From: Abelmoschus esculentus
Lineage: Eukaryota > Streptophyta > Magnoliopsida > Malvales > Malvaceae
DNA length: 64,000 bases
Direction of reading: 5' to 3'
Assembly (NCBI GenBank): GCA_035048815.1
Contig: JAUCBN010000026.1
Coordinates: forward strand, 12,779,501 to 12,843,500
Positions within the stretch are counted from its first letter, which is position 1. Every line of letters begins with the position of its first letter. The notes beneath the pieces are model-generated. The model saw only the letters and a program-made list of their open reading frames with translations. It made no database searches and was not told the DNA's origin. Of this stretch, positions 13,119 to 25,290 are shown piece by piece. The position numbers and the translations under genes were made by a program.

Positions 13119-14285
13119 GTGTACATAATAATTAAGGATTATGTATATAATTTTTTATAAAAACTATAAGAAAAACGGTACATATATAAATCGTTACAAA
13201 TGCAAAGTTTTGTATATATACATAAATCCTTACAAAAATTATATTAAAAACAATATATACATAAATTATTACAAACGTAAAGAATTGTATATATATATAA
13301 ATCATTACGAAAATACATAAATTGACACAAAAATAGTAAAGATTTGTGTATGTACACAATTTCTTATAAAGTATACACAATGGTTTACGAAAAACGTAAG
13401 AAAAAATGTATGTACACAAATCCCTACGACTTCAAAACCATGAGCTAAAGGAGGTAATCCAAGGGTAAGAATTTATGTACATACACTATTGGCTATGAGT
13501 ATACATAATATGACACAAAAATGGTAAGGATTTGTGTATGTACACAATTCCTTACAAAGTATACACAATGACTTACGAAAAACGTAAGAAAAAATATATG
13601 TACACAAATCCTTACGACTTCAAAACCATGAGCTAAAGGAGGTAATCCAGGGTAAGAATTTGTGTACATACACTATTGGCTACGAGTATACATAATATGA
13701 CACAAAAATGGTAAGGATTTGTGTATGTACACAATTCCTTACAAAGTATACACAATGACTTACGAAAAACGTAAAAAAAAAGGTATGTACACAAATCCTT
13801 ATGATATCGAAACCATGAGTTAAAGGAGGCATCCAAAGGTAAGGATTTGTGTACATACACAATTGGCTATGAGTATACATAATATGATACAAAAATGGTA
13901 AAGATTTGTGTATGTACACAATTCCTTACAAAGTATACACAATTACGAAAAACGTAAAAAAAAGGTATGTGCATAAATCCTTACGACTTTGAAATCATAA
14001 GCTAAATGAGACCATCCAAGGGAAAGAATTTGTGTACATACCTTTTTCCTTACAGTTTTCATAAGTATTTGTGTATATTTTGTAGAGATTTGTGTACATG
14101 CATAAAACCTTACATATCTTTTACCAATTTTATGTATTCTCGTAGTAAATTGTGTATATACACAAATTCTTACCTTTGGATGACTCCTTTAGCTCATGGT
14201 GAGAAGTTGTAAGGAATTGTGTAAATACCTTTTTTTTCTTACCTTTTTTTATTGTGTATACTTTGTTAGAAATTGTGTACAATAT
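13119..14285. repeat. Fold-back-like repeat: about four 187-bp units plus an inverted unit
   Basis: The marker word GATTTGTGTATGTACACAA recurs at 13341, 13529, 13716 and 13903, a period of 187-188 bp. Each unit holds a near-perfect 32-bp palindrome centred on GTATGTACAC. It also holds a longer hairpin whose arms (TATGTACACAAATCCTTAC and GTAAGAATTTGTGTACATA) enclose the word ACCATGAGCTAAAGGAG. At 14165-14200 that same word appears in reverse complement, so the right end is an inverted copy facing the tandem array. Fold-back transposons have such sub-repeated inverted ends, but no transposase or target duplication could be identified. The many short frames rich in C-T-Y residues are by-products of the repeat. 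Confidence 0.75.
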
Positions 14286-14935
14286 TTATTCATATATTTT
14301 TTTATTCAAATATTTTTTATTTGAATATTTTTATTTGAATATATTTATTCAAATATTTATTATACGAATATTTTTATTCAAATATTTTATTCAAGTATTT
14401 TTATTCAAATATTTTTATTTGAATATTTATTATATGAATATTTTTATTCGAATATTTATTATACGAATATTTTTATCGAATATTTGTTATACAAATATTT
14501 TTATTCGTATATTTTTTATTAGAATATTTATTATATAAATATTTATATTCGCATATTTATTATTCAAATATTTTTATTCATATATTTTTATTTAAATATT
14601 TTTATTCGAGTATTTTTATTTAAATATTTATTATATAAATATTTTTATTTGAATATTTATTATACAAATATTTTTATTCTAGTATTTTTATTTGAATATT
14701 TATTATACAGATATTTTTATTCGTATATATTTTATTCGAATCTTTTTATTGTATAAATATTTTTATTATACGAATATTTTTATTTGTATATATTTTATTC
14801 AAATATTTTTATTCTAATATTTATTATATAAATATTTTTATTCAAATATAACTTAAATTAATATCTTTATTCAAATATTTATTATATAAATATTTTTATT
14901 TGTATATTTTTATTTGAATATATATAAATAAATTA
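14286..14935. repeat. AT-rich minisatellite, AATATTTTTATTCGA-type units
   Basis: About 650 bp of degenerate 14-15-bp units alternate AATATTTTTATTCRA with AATATTTATTATAYRA. Most units are themselves partly palindromic (for example TTCGAATATTTATTATACGAA). The array abuts the fold-back-like repeat directly. It encodes only a low-complexity I/F/Y/L frame, which I do not consider a gene. Confidence 0.8.
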
Positions 14936-16031
14936 GATAATCATTACTAAAAAAAAGTTGTATAGCATTAGAACGGATTCTCAAACACCCCTTTTTAGAG
15001 GGATTTTTTTAGACTCTTTTTAGGAAATTTTTTAAGAAACACCTAACTTACTGTATTTTTTTCGCATATTGGTTATATTTTTTAGAATAATAATTTTTTA
15101 TTAATATTATATTAAAAATTAAAAAATAATTATAATTTTAATTCATATTTAAATAATTTACAATTATTAACTATTAAATAGTATTTTAAACGTTTGATTA
15201 AAAAAATCACTTAACATTAATAATAAATTAATTAATTGGTAAATTTAATGTGACTTATTATTATAGTATATACTTTTAATATTGTTTTTTATTTTTCATT
15301 GCGAAACTTTAATAATGTTCATGATTATTTTATTCTGAGTATTTGAGTTAGAGTTTTACTTTTTTTTATATGATAATTTTTATAATTAGGTTATTTTTAC
15401 ATTTTTATAAAAATATATCTTAATCAAATTTATTTATATAAATTATAAACTCATTATATTTTTATTTTATTTTTTAATAAAATTAATATACTTATATTAA
15501 AAAATTAAATTATATAATATATTTATTTAATATCATCCGTTCCATTCAGTATTTAAATTATAGAATTTTATAGTTTAAAATTGAAATAATCAATTGTGTA
15601 TGCTCTAAAATTTAGACCGTATTTTATATAAAATAATTTGTTAATAAATATTTTAAATTATTGATAATCGAAATATAAAATGATCAAAAATTAAAAAGGG
15701 TAGGAGAGGTTTGACGTTTTCAGTGACACCATCTAATAAAAAACAAGAAAAAAACGATAGATTCAGACACATAAACGAGAGCATCCAAACACGTCCTTAA
15801 ATCTGTTAGTTGAAAGTTACCAATACGGATTCGGATCAACCCAGTATTCGAACCGAATTTCAGAAAAAGGAAGACTCGATCTCGAACCTCGAAAGTTCCT
15901 ATTTGCTACCAGTTGGTGGTAGTTTCAAGAAAACTATTGGTTGGCTTTATTTGTCAGACAAAGTACCATATGAAGAAATTTTAACTTGCTTTTTGCTCCC
16001 AAAAGGAAAGAAGAAGAAGAAGAAGGAGAAG
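14936..16031 (+). other. AT-rich spacer and upstream region of RBL15
   Basis: Positions 14936-15680 are featureless AT-rich DNA. From about 15690 the composition turns mixed and should contain the RBL15 promoter and leader, including a purine-rich GAAGAAGAAGAAG tract just before the start codon. If transcription begins before 15970, a five-codon upstream frame (ATG at 15970, TAA at 15982) would lie in the leader. I could not place a TATA box with confidence. Confidence 0.4.
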
Positions 16032-19000
16032 ATGAGACCTAACATTGTTTCAGAGGTAAGCTCCGATCCACATCTCTTCCATTTTCTACCTCTCTTTCTA
16101 AGTTTTGTTTGTTTGTATTTCTTATTTTTCCTTCCAGAAACGAAAAAGAATCTCAGAAATTTCTTGAAGTTCATTTGAAAACGGTTGACTGTGCTTAATT
16201 CTACTTATTTCACTTAAGGTTGCTGCTATTTCTCTTTGCCCTTTGTTTCGCTGCAGAAACAAAACGTGGGGTTTGATTTTTAATGATTGATTGAAGTGGC
16301 ATTAGGTAGGTGAATAATTAACTTAAGCTGGTGTTTACAATTACCTTCTTAGCATTGTTAATTAACGGGGTCAAAACCAGACGATTGCTTTAGAGTGCTG
16401 GATTTGTCGATTTTTCATTGATTTTGTTTGGTTTCTGTGATTAGTAAAAATGAGGGTTCTTTTGTTTCCTTGTATGATGCAAATTTATATTAGTCATGGT
16501 TTTAATGCACAGGCAGGACTGCAAACCAGGGCTGGGCAATGGTGGGATAGTATTCCGTTCCTTACATCAGCCGTGGTTATTGTTTGCGGGGTTATTTACT
16601 TGATTTGCCTTTTGGTTGGATATGACACTTTTTATGAAATATGCTTCTTGCCAGAGGCTGTTGTATCACATTTTCAAGGTATTTCTTTTGATATGATTCA
16701 TTTTTTTGGTAGATAGATATATAGGATGGCTCTTACATTTACAAGCTTCTCTGTAAATTGTGCTGAGGTATCATTTGATGTAGTATGTACTTCCATTTTC
16801 CTGCTGCTGCATTTTGAAACATCTCTGAGATGCAGAATCATGCTAATTTAAAATTATAGAGCAAGAGTAAATTCTTTGGAGAATCATATTAGTTGCTCCT
16901 GACAATTTTTATGTGTCCACTGCAAAGTTGTGGTCACTGATTCCTTAAACCTACCCAATGCTCTATTTCATTTCATTCTCTTGACAATTTGCATTCTTTC
17001 AGTAGTCTTTTCTAGGCTGCATAGGCCTTATATTCGAGAATGTATAGATGCTTATTTTGGTCTTCTCTAATTGTTCATATTTTAGTTAGGTCCTTTATCC
17101 GAGAGCTTCATGGCAGCAATTCATTGACTAGTTCGAAAATGGATTTGTTTCATTTGATTTTCCTTTTATGCTGCCATATTTGATGTTTATCCTCTATTCT
17201 AAAAATTTATTCTTGTTGCAGTTTACAGGATATACACTTCCATTATTTTCCATGGATCACTGTTACATGTTTTGTTCAACATGCTGGCTTTGGTTCCTTT
17301 GGGTTCTGAACTGGAGAGAATCATGGGATCTATTCGATTGTTATACACGATAATTTTGCTAGCAACAAGCAATGCTATATTTCATCTCATTATTGCTTTG
17401 GTGGTATCCCATAATCTTTTCCATCCCTATGACCATTTCATGAATGAGTGTGCAATAGGCTTCTCTGGAATCTTATTTTCTATGATTGTTATCGAGACAA
17501 GTCTGAGTGGAGTTCAATCTAGGAGGTTAGTTTCTTCTTAGCCGCCATGGAACAAATTTTTTGACTAGTTCTTTATTCTGTGATTTACACATATTTTTTC
17601 AAATTAAAAAAATATATTGGAAAATTATGTAGACTTTTTTGCTTACTATTAAGACATGTTAGTTTACATGCATACTATGTGCTAGAGGCACATGCATGAG
17701 GAATTTGTTCCTGCATGCTGAAAATCTTGCTGCATTTACATGCAATCAACCATGATTATGATGCTGATAAATCTGAAAAACTTATCTCTTGCATCCTTAG
17801 AATCTTGGTGCTAAAGTGTCGTTTGTTTAGTTAAATATAATGGTTGATGGTTTTAGACTGATTGATGACTTTCTTTTCCTTGCAGTGTGTTTGGTCTCTT
17901 TAATGTTCCTGCAAAATGGTAAATGCAGTTGCTTCTTTAATGTTTGATATCTCCCATTTTCCTTTTATGTTCTGTGCTATCTATATAAGTTTATAACAAC
18001 ATATTTGTTTCAGGTATGCATTCTTGTTATTGGTTGTATTCCAGCTGCTTATGACAAATGTCTCCTTACTTGGACACCTCTGTGGCATTTTGTCTGGCTT
18101 TGCTTGTATGTCTTCTCATTTATTTTTGAAAATTCGCCTTTCCATCATTGTACTTTCTGTGAATCATGTGATAAATTTGGTTGAAGCTTGGCAATTATTT
18201 TATGGTTGTCTACATTTTTAGATACCTATGGCTTATTCAACTTTCTCATTCCTGGACCATCCTTCTACGCTTCCATTGAGTCCTCATCATGGCTTGTAAG
18301 TATTCTGATGAACTGGCCGGTAATAGCAATGGATTTTTCTTTACTATGCCCTTTGAATTGCTTCTCTGCATTTAGCTTTTAGTTGGGGTTAGGATCACAT
18401 TAATCCTATCTGTCTGACATCAAACGACATGCTTTTCAACTCAGTGTTAAACTGGTATTATCAGACTAATGTTCAAGCTATGCTAGGTAGGCGATTGCTT
18501 TGTATTGTTATTCTGACAGGTTTATGTGGTGCCTTGGTCATTGATCTTGGCTGAATACCTCTTTAAAAGTGACAATTTGCATGTTTCTCACACTTTGGGT
18601 TATTGATTTAATATCAAGACCCTACAACTTTTAATTCTTTTACTACTCACTATTGGGCACACAGCCTCAGCCATGCACAAGAATTGGTGTTTTAGTTTTC
18701 TATTTTTAGTTACCTTTATATAAGAAGTACTCTAGGTGAATGCATTTAATGAAGCTGACTGCTATATGAGCATGTATTTATATGCGTATGCATGTGCAGT
18801 CTCTGTCAAAGAAGCCTTGTATTCATATTCTTATAGTTGGTAACTAAAACTCCCTTCAGCATTTAGTTTGGTGGTCAAATGTTCAACCACTATATTTTTT
18901 CTGGTCCTATAAAATTATATTAAGCCATCCTGATAATAAAAATTGTCGTGGTATGTTATGTTACCAAATAATGTGGGATTTCTTCTCTTAGTTCCTTTTC

Positions 19001-21247
19001 CAGACAAGGTTTCCTTTTTTTGTTCTTACATCAGAACTTGAAAGTTTTCAGAACTACTGTAAGGACTAAGGAACTATCATATATTAATTGTTTATCTTTG
19101 TTAGATGGTCTTATGCAACACCACTTAGATATTTACATAAATGTGATGATTGGATTATTTACTTCTTTGTTTTCAGACATGATTTTATGATTAATAAATC
19201 TATGGCTGTGTCCAAACTCTCTTCAGGCGAGTTGTGTGAGGCGGCCTAAATTTGTTTTATGCAGTGGTGGAAATCCTTCAGCCTACATCCCCACTTACAC
19301 TGTACAAAACTCATCTTCCAGGTATATTTCTTTCCTTGTTCAAAATCTTCTTTCATCCACTCTTATGAGATCTTCATCTGATAATTTTTCTAAACAGTGG
19401 ACTATTTTCTGGAAACATTTGGAGAAACTTGTCTTCCTGGATGCCACAAAGGGAGACATCTGCACAGGTTTTGATTCAATCCTACTTGGGTGATTTTTAT
19501 ATTGTTCTTTTTCTTGGCCAATAGCTTTGTGCACTTTATTATATTTTCATGCAGTGTCTGCTTTTAATTTTTAATGCATACAGTGCCAGCCTTTTTCCTT
19601 GTAACTGACATTTTTAAGTTTTGATGAAAGGATTCTTCCCTTGTTTCTACTTTCTATCATGAGTCTGAATCCGATGCATTTGTTGGAATAAATGTCATTA
19701 AGCATTTATCATGATTCCATTTCATATCAGAAGGCAGCTTTGAAGAAAATGAAACAATGTTCTTGTATTCACATTTAATTTTGTGCTTTATCTTGAACTG
19801 TGGCACCCTTGAGCCAGTAGTCCCCAAAGCCCTGGCCAAAGATAAACTAGTGTGATCATTTTCAAAAACATGCAGTCAGCTCAAGAAGATCCCAGATTTC
19901 CTGGGAGAGGCAGAACTCTTGCTTCTACTCAAAGTGCTGCTGTCAATTCAGATTCAAACCTAGAAGCTAGACTCTTGGATAATAGTAGGCCCACTACTAC
20001 AGATACTGCAGCGGTTGGAGCTGGGGAGAGGCTTTCAAATGAAAGGTATCAGGAAGCGTTGTTCTCACTCGTCTTGTTTTCATTTCTCTTACTGGGCTCA
20101 AATTGGCTCAAGTGTTAATGCCTTTCTTTTCCCTCTTTGAAAATTAGCCAATATCAATCTGGCTAATGTCATGCACTTCTGGTTGGGAAATCTTAGCATC
20201 CATTCCTGGAGCTTTACTTGGTCTAGTTATAGCTTTTATGAGATTAATGGGTCTTTTGGTTGCCCAAAACCCATGGAACATTCTTTGTTGTTTATTATGA
20301 CAATGAACCTTCTTCAGTTTGTATAAATTTATATTTAATATTTTTGAAGCGTTCAATTCTGAAGTTTATTACCAGTGAATCTTACCCTACATGCTTGGGC
20401 TGTCTTGATTTCACATTTAGCCCTCTGTTGTGGGATTTAATAAAGCTTGTCATTTACTTTTATTTTTCTATATGATTGAAAGGTCCTTCATGTTCTTGTT
20501 CATCTTTCAGGCAGTTACAAGTGAATGATGTAGTTGCAGCTGGTGCTGGAGGTTATCCAATTCCTCAGGTTTCTTTCTCTCATTTAGGAATCATTCTTAT
20601 TTCTTTTTATGATTTGTTTTAAGCTTAATAAAGTCTCTAATCCTTGGTTTGGTTTTCATGTCTGCCAGATGCCTCAGGTTGCTTCCGAGGAACAAATCCA
20701 GAAACTAGTTTCAATGGGTTTTGAAAGGGTAACAGTTAGATCCCTTCCATTTCGCATTTTTTTTATAACGTACTATAATAAGTCAGTTTGTTTCTCCGAC
20801 TTGTATGTACTATATGATGTTTCTCTTGCACGTCTTATGTTGGTGCCAACAAAATTTGTGCAGCCATCCGTAGGTTGCTTTCTGTGAGGAACATAGTTTT
20901 GTAATTTAGTATTCATGTGATGGTATGTTCATGTTTTTTAGTAGTTTCTCCATGTATTTGGAGGATTTTTAGATCATAGCTTCTTACTTATGTCTGGATA
21001 TACATCGGATATGCATGACATGATGGAGATACAGGGTAACTTAGGTTGCAAGAAAAAGTTACTGCTCATTGTTACCCGCACAAAACACACCATCATATCT
21101 GTGCACAAACTTCTGTTTCAATATGGAGCGTGACGAAAACTGGATTGGTATTTTTTTCAGATACAAGTAGAAGTTGCCATAGCAGCTGCTGATGGAGATC
21201 TTAACGTGGCTGTGGAAATTCTTATGAGCCAGCAGGTCCGTTCATGA
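16032..21247 (+). CDS. RBL15: Rhomboid-like intramembrane serine protease with UBA domain
   Basis: Predicted exons: 16032-16055, 16513-16678, 17222-17525, 17886-17918, 18014-18105, 18222-18295, 19227-19321, 19398-19467, 19876-20045, 20511-20568, 20669-20728, 21161-21247. All have GT/AG borders and consistent phase, giving 410 residues against about 400 for the Arabidopsis orthologue. The protein begins MRPNIVSE. It has several hydrophobic segments and the rhomboid active site: the serine in GFSGILFSM, the histidine in LLGHLCGILSGF, and an upstream LLHVLFNMLALVPLGSELER loop. The C-terminus carries a UBA domain (EEQIQKLVSMGFER..., ending ILMSQQ), expected to bind ubiquitin. The protease would act inside an endomembrane; the organelle cannot be told from sequence. 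The stop at 21245 follows read-through of a CAG/GT junction; splicing there to ACAG/GGCTGA at 21304 would end the protein SQQG instead. Confidence 0.93.
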
Positions 21248-21849
21248 CATGATTCTTCATGATGTTGGTCTTTCTTGTTCTTATTCTGGTGATTGTCGTG
21301 ACAGGGCTGACCTGCAGAATGTAATTCCTTTTGATTTCTAAACCATTGTCCAACCAGCTTGATTTCACCTTGATGTCCATATTGTAATTTGTGGTCGGTC
21401 CATGTCTGGTGTATAGTATTTCCACAGGATCCAACAAAGAGCAAAGAAACCTTATGAAATGGTGTCATTGTTACTGTTTTGATCTGTCTGCCAATGCTGA
21501 AACAATATCATCATTTTTTCCTTTTAGATTTTCTTTTTCATCTGTGTTCTTGTTTAGACATTGTCTTCCCAGCAGAAGATGTTATTGTGGGATAACAAAA
21601 GATGGACACCAAAGGTTATGGTCTTATGTAACAAACAGGAAAGAGTAACAGAAATTTAAGGGAGAAAATAGAAGAATGAGGGAGGCTTAGAAATTATAGA
21701 GAAAACTCTGAGTTCAATAACAAGATAACGATTAGAAAAGATACAGTCCACATAAAAACCCTATCTTTGGTTAACGTTTAAAACGCAACGTTTTATTAAA
21801 CTTCAACTACTACTTAAACCAAAAAATCATTTCCTTAACCTCAACATTC
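21248..21849 (+). other. RBL15 3' flank up to LINE insertion
   Basis: Likely 3' untranslated sequence followed by spacer. No gene was seen. The short frames at 21391-21648 and on the opposite strand show no recognisable domain. The LINE insertion starts at 21864. Confidence 0.5.
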
Positions 21850-21863
21850 AAACTCCAACTACT
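21850..21863. repeat. LINE target-site duplication, left (AAACTCCAACTACT)
   Basis: This 14-base word recurs exactly at 23381-23394 and brackets the LINE remnant, as expected for target-primed reverse transcription. Confidence 0.8.
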
Positions 21864-23380
21864 GCTCTTGTATCTAGTGTTTTTTCTTCGAAGTATTTTG
21901 TAGAAGACATCTTTAGTGCAACGCTTGCGACTGAACAGCATATGCTTGAAGATCAATCTATACGGTAATGTTTCATCTTTGGAAGAGTTTCTTTTAGCAA
22001 GTAGGTATTGATAGTGTTACAATAATGTTTTATGTGAGGTGGGGTGATGTTATTTGCGTTCACCTCATGGATAATTATATCGATGGCCAATTGGAACCGA
22101 TGAGATATGAAGAGTTCATGATTGAAGGCCAAAACAGTTGGGATATAAGGAAAGTTTGTCATGTTTTTAGACAATCTGATGCGGATAATATTTTGAAGCG
22201 CCTTATCGCAAATTAAAGAAAAGATATTTTTATCTGGGGAAACCATTCGAGTGGTTTGTATTTTACACGTTATGGGTATTTGTGGCTAATGAAATCGTTC
22301 CATTTGATTGAAACACCTTCAAAATTATGGCCCATTCTTACTGAGTTACAAGTCTTGCCAAAGATACGTATCTTTATTTGGCGAATGACACAGGACTCTA
22401 TACCAATACGGTCACGTATGGGTGTTGCATCGCATGAAGATGGATTATGTCCCATGTGTGGTAGACATTAAGAGATGGTGGTCCATGCTTTGCGGGATTG
22501 CACGGAAGTACATGTTATACATCAGTTGTTTGGTCTGCCCGGAAAACTTCTTGCTAATACATCAACAAGTTTGGCATGGCTAGAGCATGCCGAGAAGATT
22601 GTTCCAAGTAAAATATTTTTCGATTTAATAGTTTTACTCTAAAATATATGAAACAGACGAAATGTCTTTATTCATGATCATGTTCTCCAATCAGATTTTT
22701 TTATTGTTGAAAACACCAAACATTTGTACAAAGAATATAGAAATGTTCAAACGAGGACACCACACAACGGTTTGACATTGAGAATGACAAATGATCGATG
22801 GAGGCAATCGAAACCTGGATGTATTAAAATCAATGTGGATGGAATGTACAAAGTAGGCTTAGACATGGGTGGCATAGGAATACTTGCTCGGGATCATCAT
22901 GGTTTCGTTCGGGGGGTATGCTCGTATATTTTCTTAGGCGGGTTAGGCAGAAATAATGAAATATCACACCTTCTATGCAGCATGTTTGTTTACATTGGAT
23001 AATGGATGGAACAAGGTGATAATTGAAGGAGATGCAGCCAATGTGGCGAATTATCTATACTCCCATACGAATGGAAGATCTTTGATGGCAATTAGGTTAG
23101 CGGAGATAAAGGACATGATACGACGATATCACCATCTCTCTGAGAAGTTTATTCCTCGTCAAGCGAATAGCACAGCCCATGGGTTAGCACATAGGGCATT
23201 TGTTGAGCATTTATGTTTGTCTTTTGATTCAGGTTATCATTGTTATGTTGAACAAGTTGTACTTACTGATGTAATTCATAGATGAGAGTAAAGGATACTC
23301 TTTTCTCCCTTAGAGGTTAATATCTTTTAATATTAATTATATAAAAAAAAATTTAACGAGATCTTTTATTTAAAAATAAA
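21864..23380 (+). mobile_element. 5'-truncated non-LTR retrotransposon (LINE) insertion
   Basis: The insertion is about 1.5 kb, bounded by a perfect 14-bp duplication and ending in an A-rich tail (TTTAAAAATAAA) just before the right duplication. Its coding content is the C-terminal end of a plant L1-type ORF2: a zinc-binding RT-associated segment, then RNase H. The endonuclease and polymerase parts are missing, as is usual for 5'-truncated copies. Orientation is plus, the same as RBL15, whose stop is about 600 bp upstream. Confidence 0.85.
22025..23285 (+). pseudogene. LINE ORF2 C-terminal remnant (zf-RVT and RNase H)
   Basis: One reading frame runs through 22025-23002 but is broken by TAA codons at 22214 and 22469 and further stops near 22640. 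It then shifts to the next frame at about 22960 and continues to 23285. The first part contains LPKIRIFIWRM, a cysteine pair in CPMCGRH, and HALRDC, as in the RT-associated zinc-binding domain. The second part is an RNase H fold: INVDGMYKVG..GGIGILARDHHG, IIEGDAANV, and the terminal PRQANSTAHGLA, keeping the usual acidic positions. With at least three stops and one frameshift it cannot make the enzyme. Confidence 0.85.
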
Positions 23381-23394
23381 AAACTCCAACTACT
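23381..23394. repeat. LINE target-site duplication, right
   Basis: Exact match to 21850-21863, directly after the A-rich tail. Confidence 0.8.
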
Positions 23395-23760
23395 ATAATT
23401 TCTTTGTCAGGAAACATCTCTTAACAATGCTTCGTTCTTAAAGAATGACAATTTGTTAACTTAAGCTTTAATTTCGGTGACTCTCATGTTTCATCCTCTA
23501 AAAATAAATTAACTCAGTCTATTAGCATTTTTCTAATTGCTCTATTTTTTTTGTCTTTGCAATCCATGTATCAAAATCAGTCACAAGTAACTCAATCAAT
23601 ATATTTCTTCAAGTGTACAACGTGGAACATTAGATAGTCTCTTGGCAACTGTGATTCATAGGCCATAATTTCAATTTTTGATTTAATGCAAAAATACCAA
23701 ATCACCTAGGAGATGGCTTCTAAATTTTACTCCTATATGGCTGCAACTTTAGGTAGAATC
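23395..23760. other. Spacer after LINE
   Basis: Mixed to AT-rich sequence. No gene or repeat termini were recognised. Confidence 0.45.
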
Positions 23761-25290
23761 TCCAACAATTAACTCAAAATTCATAAATTTATTTCCTAAA
23801 CCCAATCTTTAAGAATAATTAAATTAATAATTAAAGTATAATCTCAATTTTCTAAGCTTGATTTAAAATTTTAATTTAAATGAAATATATATTAATAATT
23901 TATTTAAATATATTTTAATTATAATTAATTTAAGTAAAATTATAATACTTTAAATATTTAATTAAATATTAATTTAAATTTAACAAATTATAATTATAAT
24001 TAAATTTTAATTTAAAATTATAATTAAAATTAGTACACAATAACTAAAATAAACATTAAATAAATTAAATATACAATACTAAATTTAAATATTAATCCAT
24101 AAATTAATTTCTTAAGCCCAAGTCCAATTTCAATTCCCATAATCTAATTCTAATTTCCTAAGGTTAATTTTAATTCTGTGATCTCAACTAAAGTATAAAC
24201 TCAATTCTCTAAAGCTAATTTAAATTTATAATTTGAATAATTAAATATTATTAATTTTAATAAATATATTATAATTAAATATTATTTTATTATAATTATA
24301 ATAGTTTAAATATTAAATTAAATATTAATTTAAGTTTAAAAGTTATAATTTTTAATAAAATATTAATTTAAAATTATAATTAAAATTAGGTACATTAAAA
24401 TTAAATAAAATAATAAATTAATTAATTAAATTAAATATGTAATACTAAATTTAAATATTAATTTCTAAATTAATTTCGTATGTTGATGCCCAATTTTAAA
24501 TTTTAAGCGTAATTATATTTTTAATATTTTAAATTCATTAAATTATAGATATCTTTGATTACATATCAGGTAAATCTCAAGTCTTGTTAATATCAGTTCA
24601 GGTTAATAACAAGTCGAGTTCAAAATAAATCGGGATAATTATTAGGTCGGGTTCAAAATAAATCGGGTTAATTATTAGGTCGGGTTCAAAATAGATTGAA
24701 TAAAATCAGGTCTCAAATCGATTCAATTGGGTAATATCGGTTATTTGCCAGGTCAGACTCGGGTTCATATTCATTTCAGTCGGATGCAGGTCGGGTTCTG
24801 GGTCCACAATAACATGTTCAAACCGGGTTCGATCCATTCTTGGTTGGGTACAGGTTGAGTTCGATTACAACAATAATAGATCCAAATCGAGTCCGGGTAA
24901 ACAATAGTCGGATACAAATCAGGTTCGGGCCATTACATTCTCGAGTCAAACCAAGTTCTGACTCGAACAGGTTTCAACCAGTTTCAAAACTGGTCAGATA
25001 AAACCAGGTCTTAGGTCGATTCAGTCGGGTAATATCGATTATCTGCCATGTCAGACTCAGGTTCAGATTTGTTTCAATCAGATGAAGGTCAGATTTTGGG
25101 TCCACAGTAACAGGTTCAAATCGGGTTTAGGCCATTCTCGGTCATATGAAGGTCAAGTTCAATTGCAATAGTAATAGATCTAAATTAGGTTCGAGTCATT
25201 ACATCCTCGGATCAAAACAAATTTTTGACACAAACAAATTTTAATCGAATTTTTAGATCGGATCAACTTTTTACATCCCTAATTTATATA
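23761..25290 (+). repeat. Dispersed repeat, copy B: AT-rich core plus tandemly doubled GGTTCGGGTC-type end
   Basis: This is the inverted partner of copy A at 6781-9005. An AT-rich core at 23800-24550 is followed by a block dense in GTCGGGTTCAAAATAAATCG, CAGGTCTCAAATCGATTCA and TCGGGTAATATCGG. The block occurs twice in tandem (about 24700-24985 and 24990-25270). It ends ACTTTTTACATCCCTAAT, corresponding to the reverse complement of ATTAGGGATATAAAAAGCTG at 6787. No protein is encoded and the class is unknown. Confidence 0.6.

Noticed and set aside
13132..14538. Several 68-95-codon frames rich in C, Y, T, I and F
   Set aside because: They are translations of the 187-bp repeat and the AT minisatellite; no family resemblance and no plausible gene structure.
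15810..16178. 122-codon frame overlapping RBL15 exon 1
   Set aside because: It lacks an ATG at its start, runs through the exon 1 donor into the intron, and only its MRPNIVSE stretch belongs to the real protein.
16450..16716. Alternative first exon for RBL15 starting at the ATG at 16450
   Set aside because: The extra residues precede an AG acceptor at 16511 and do not resemble the family N-terminus; MRPNIVSE spliced to AGLQTRAGQWW matches it.
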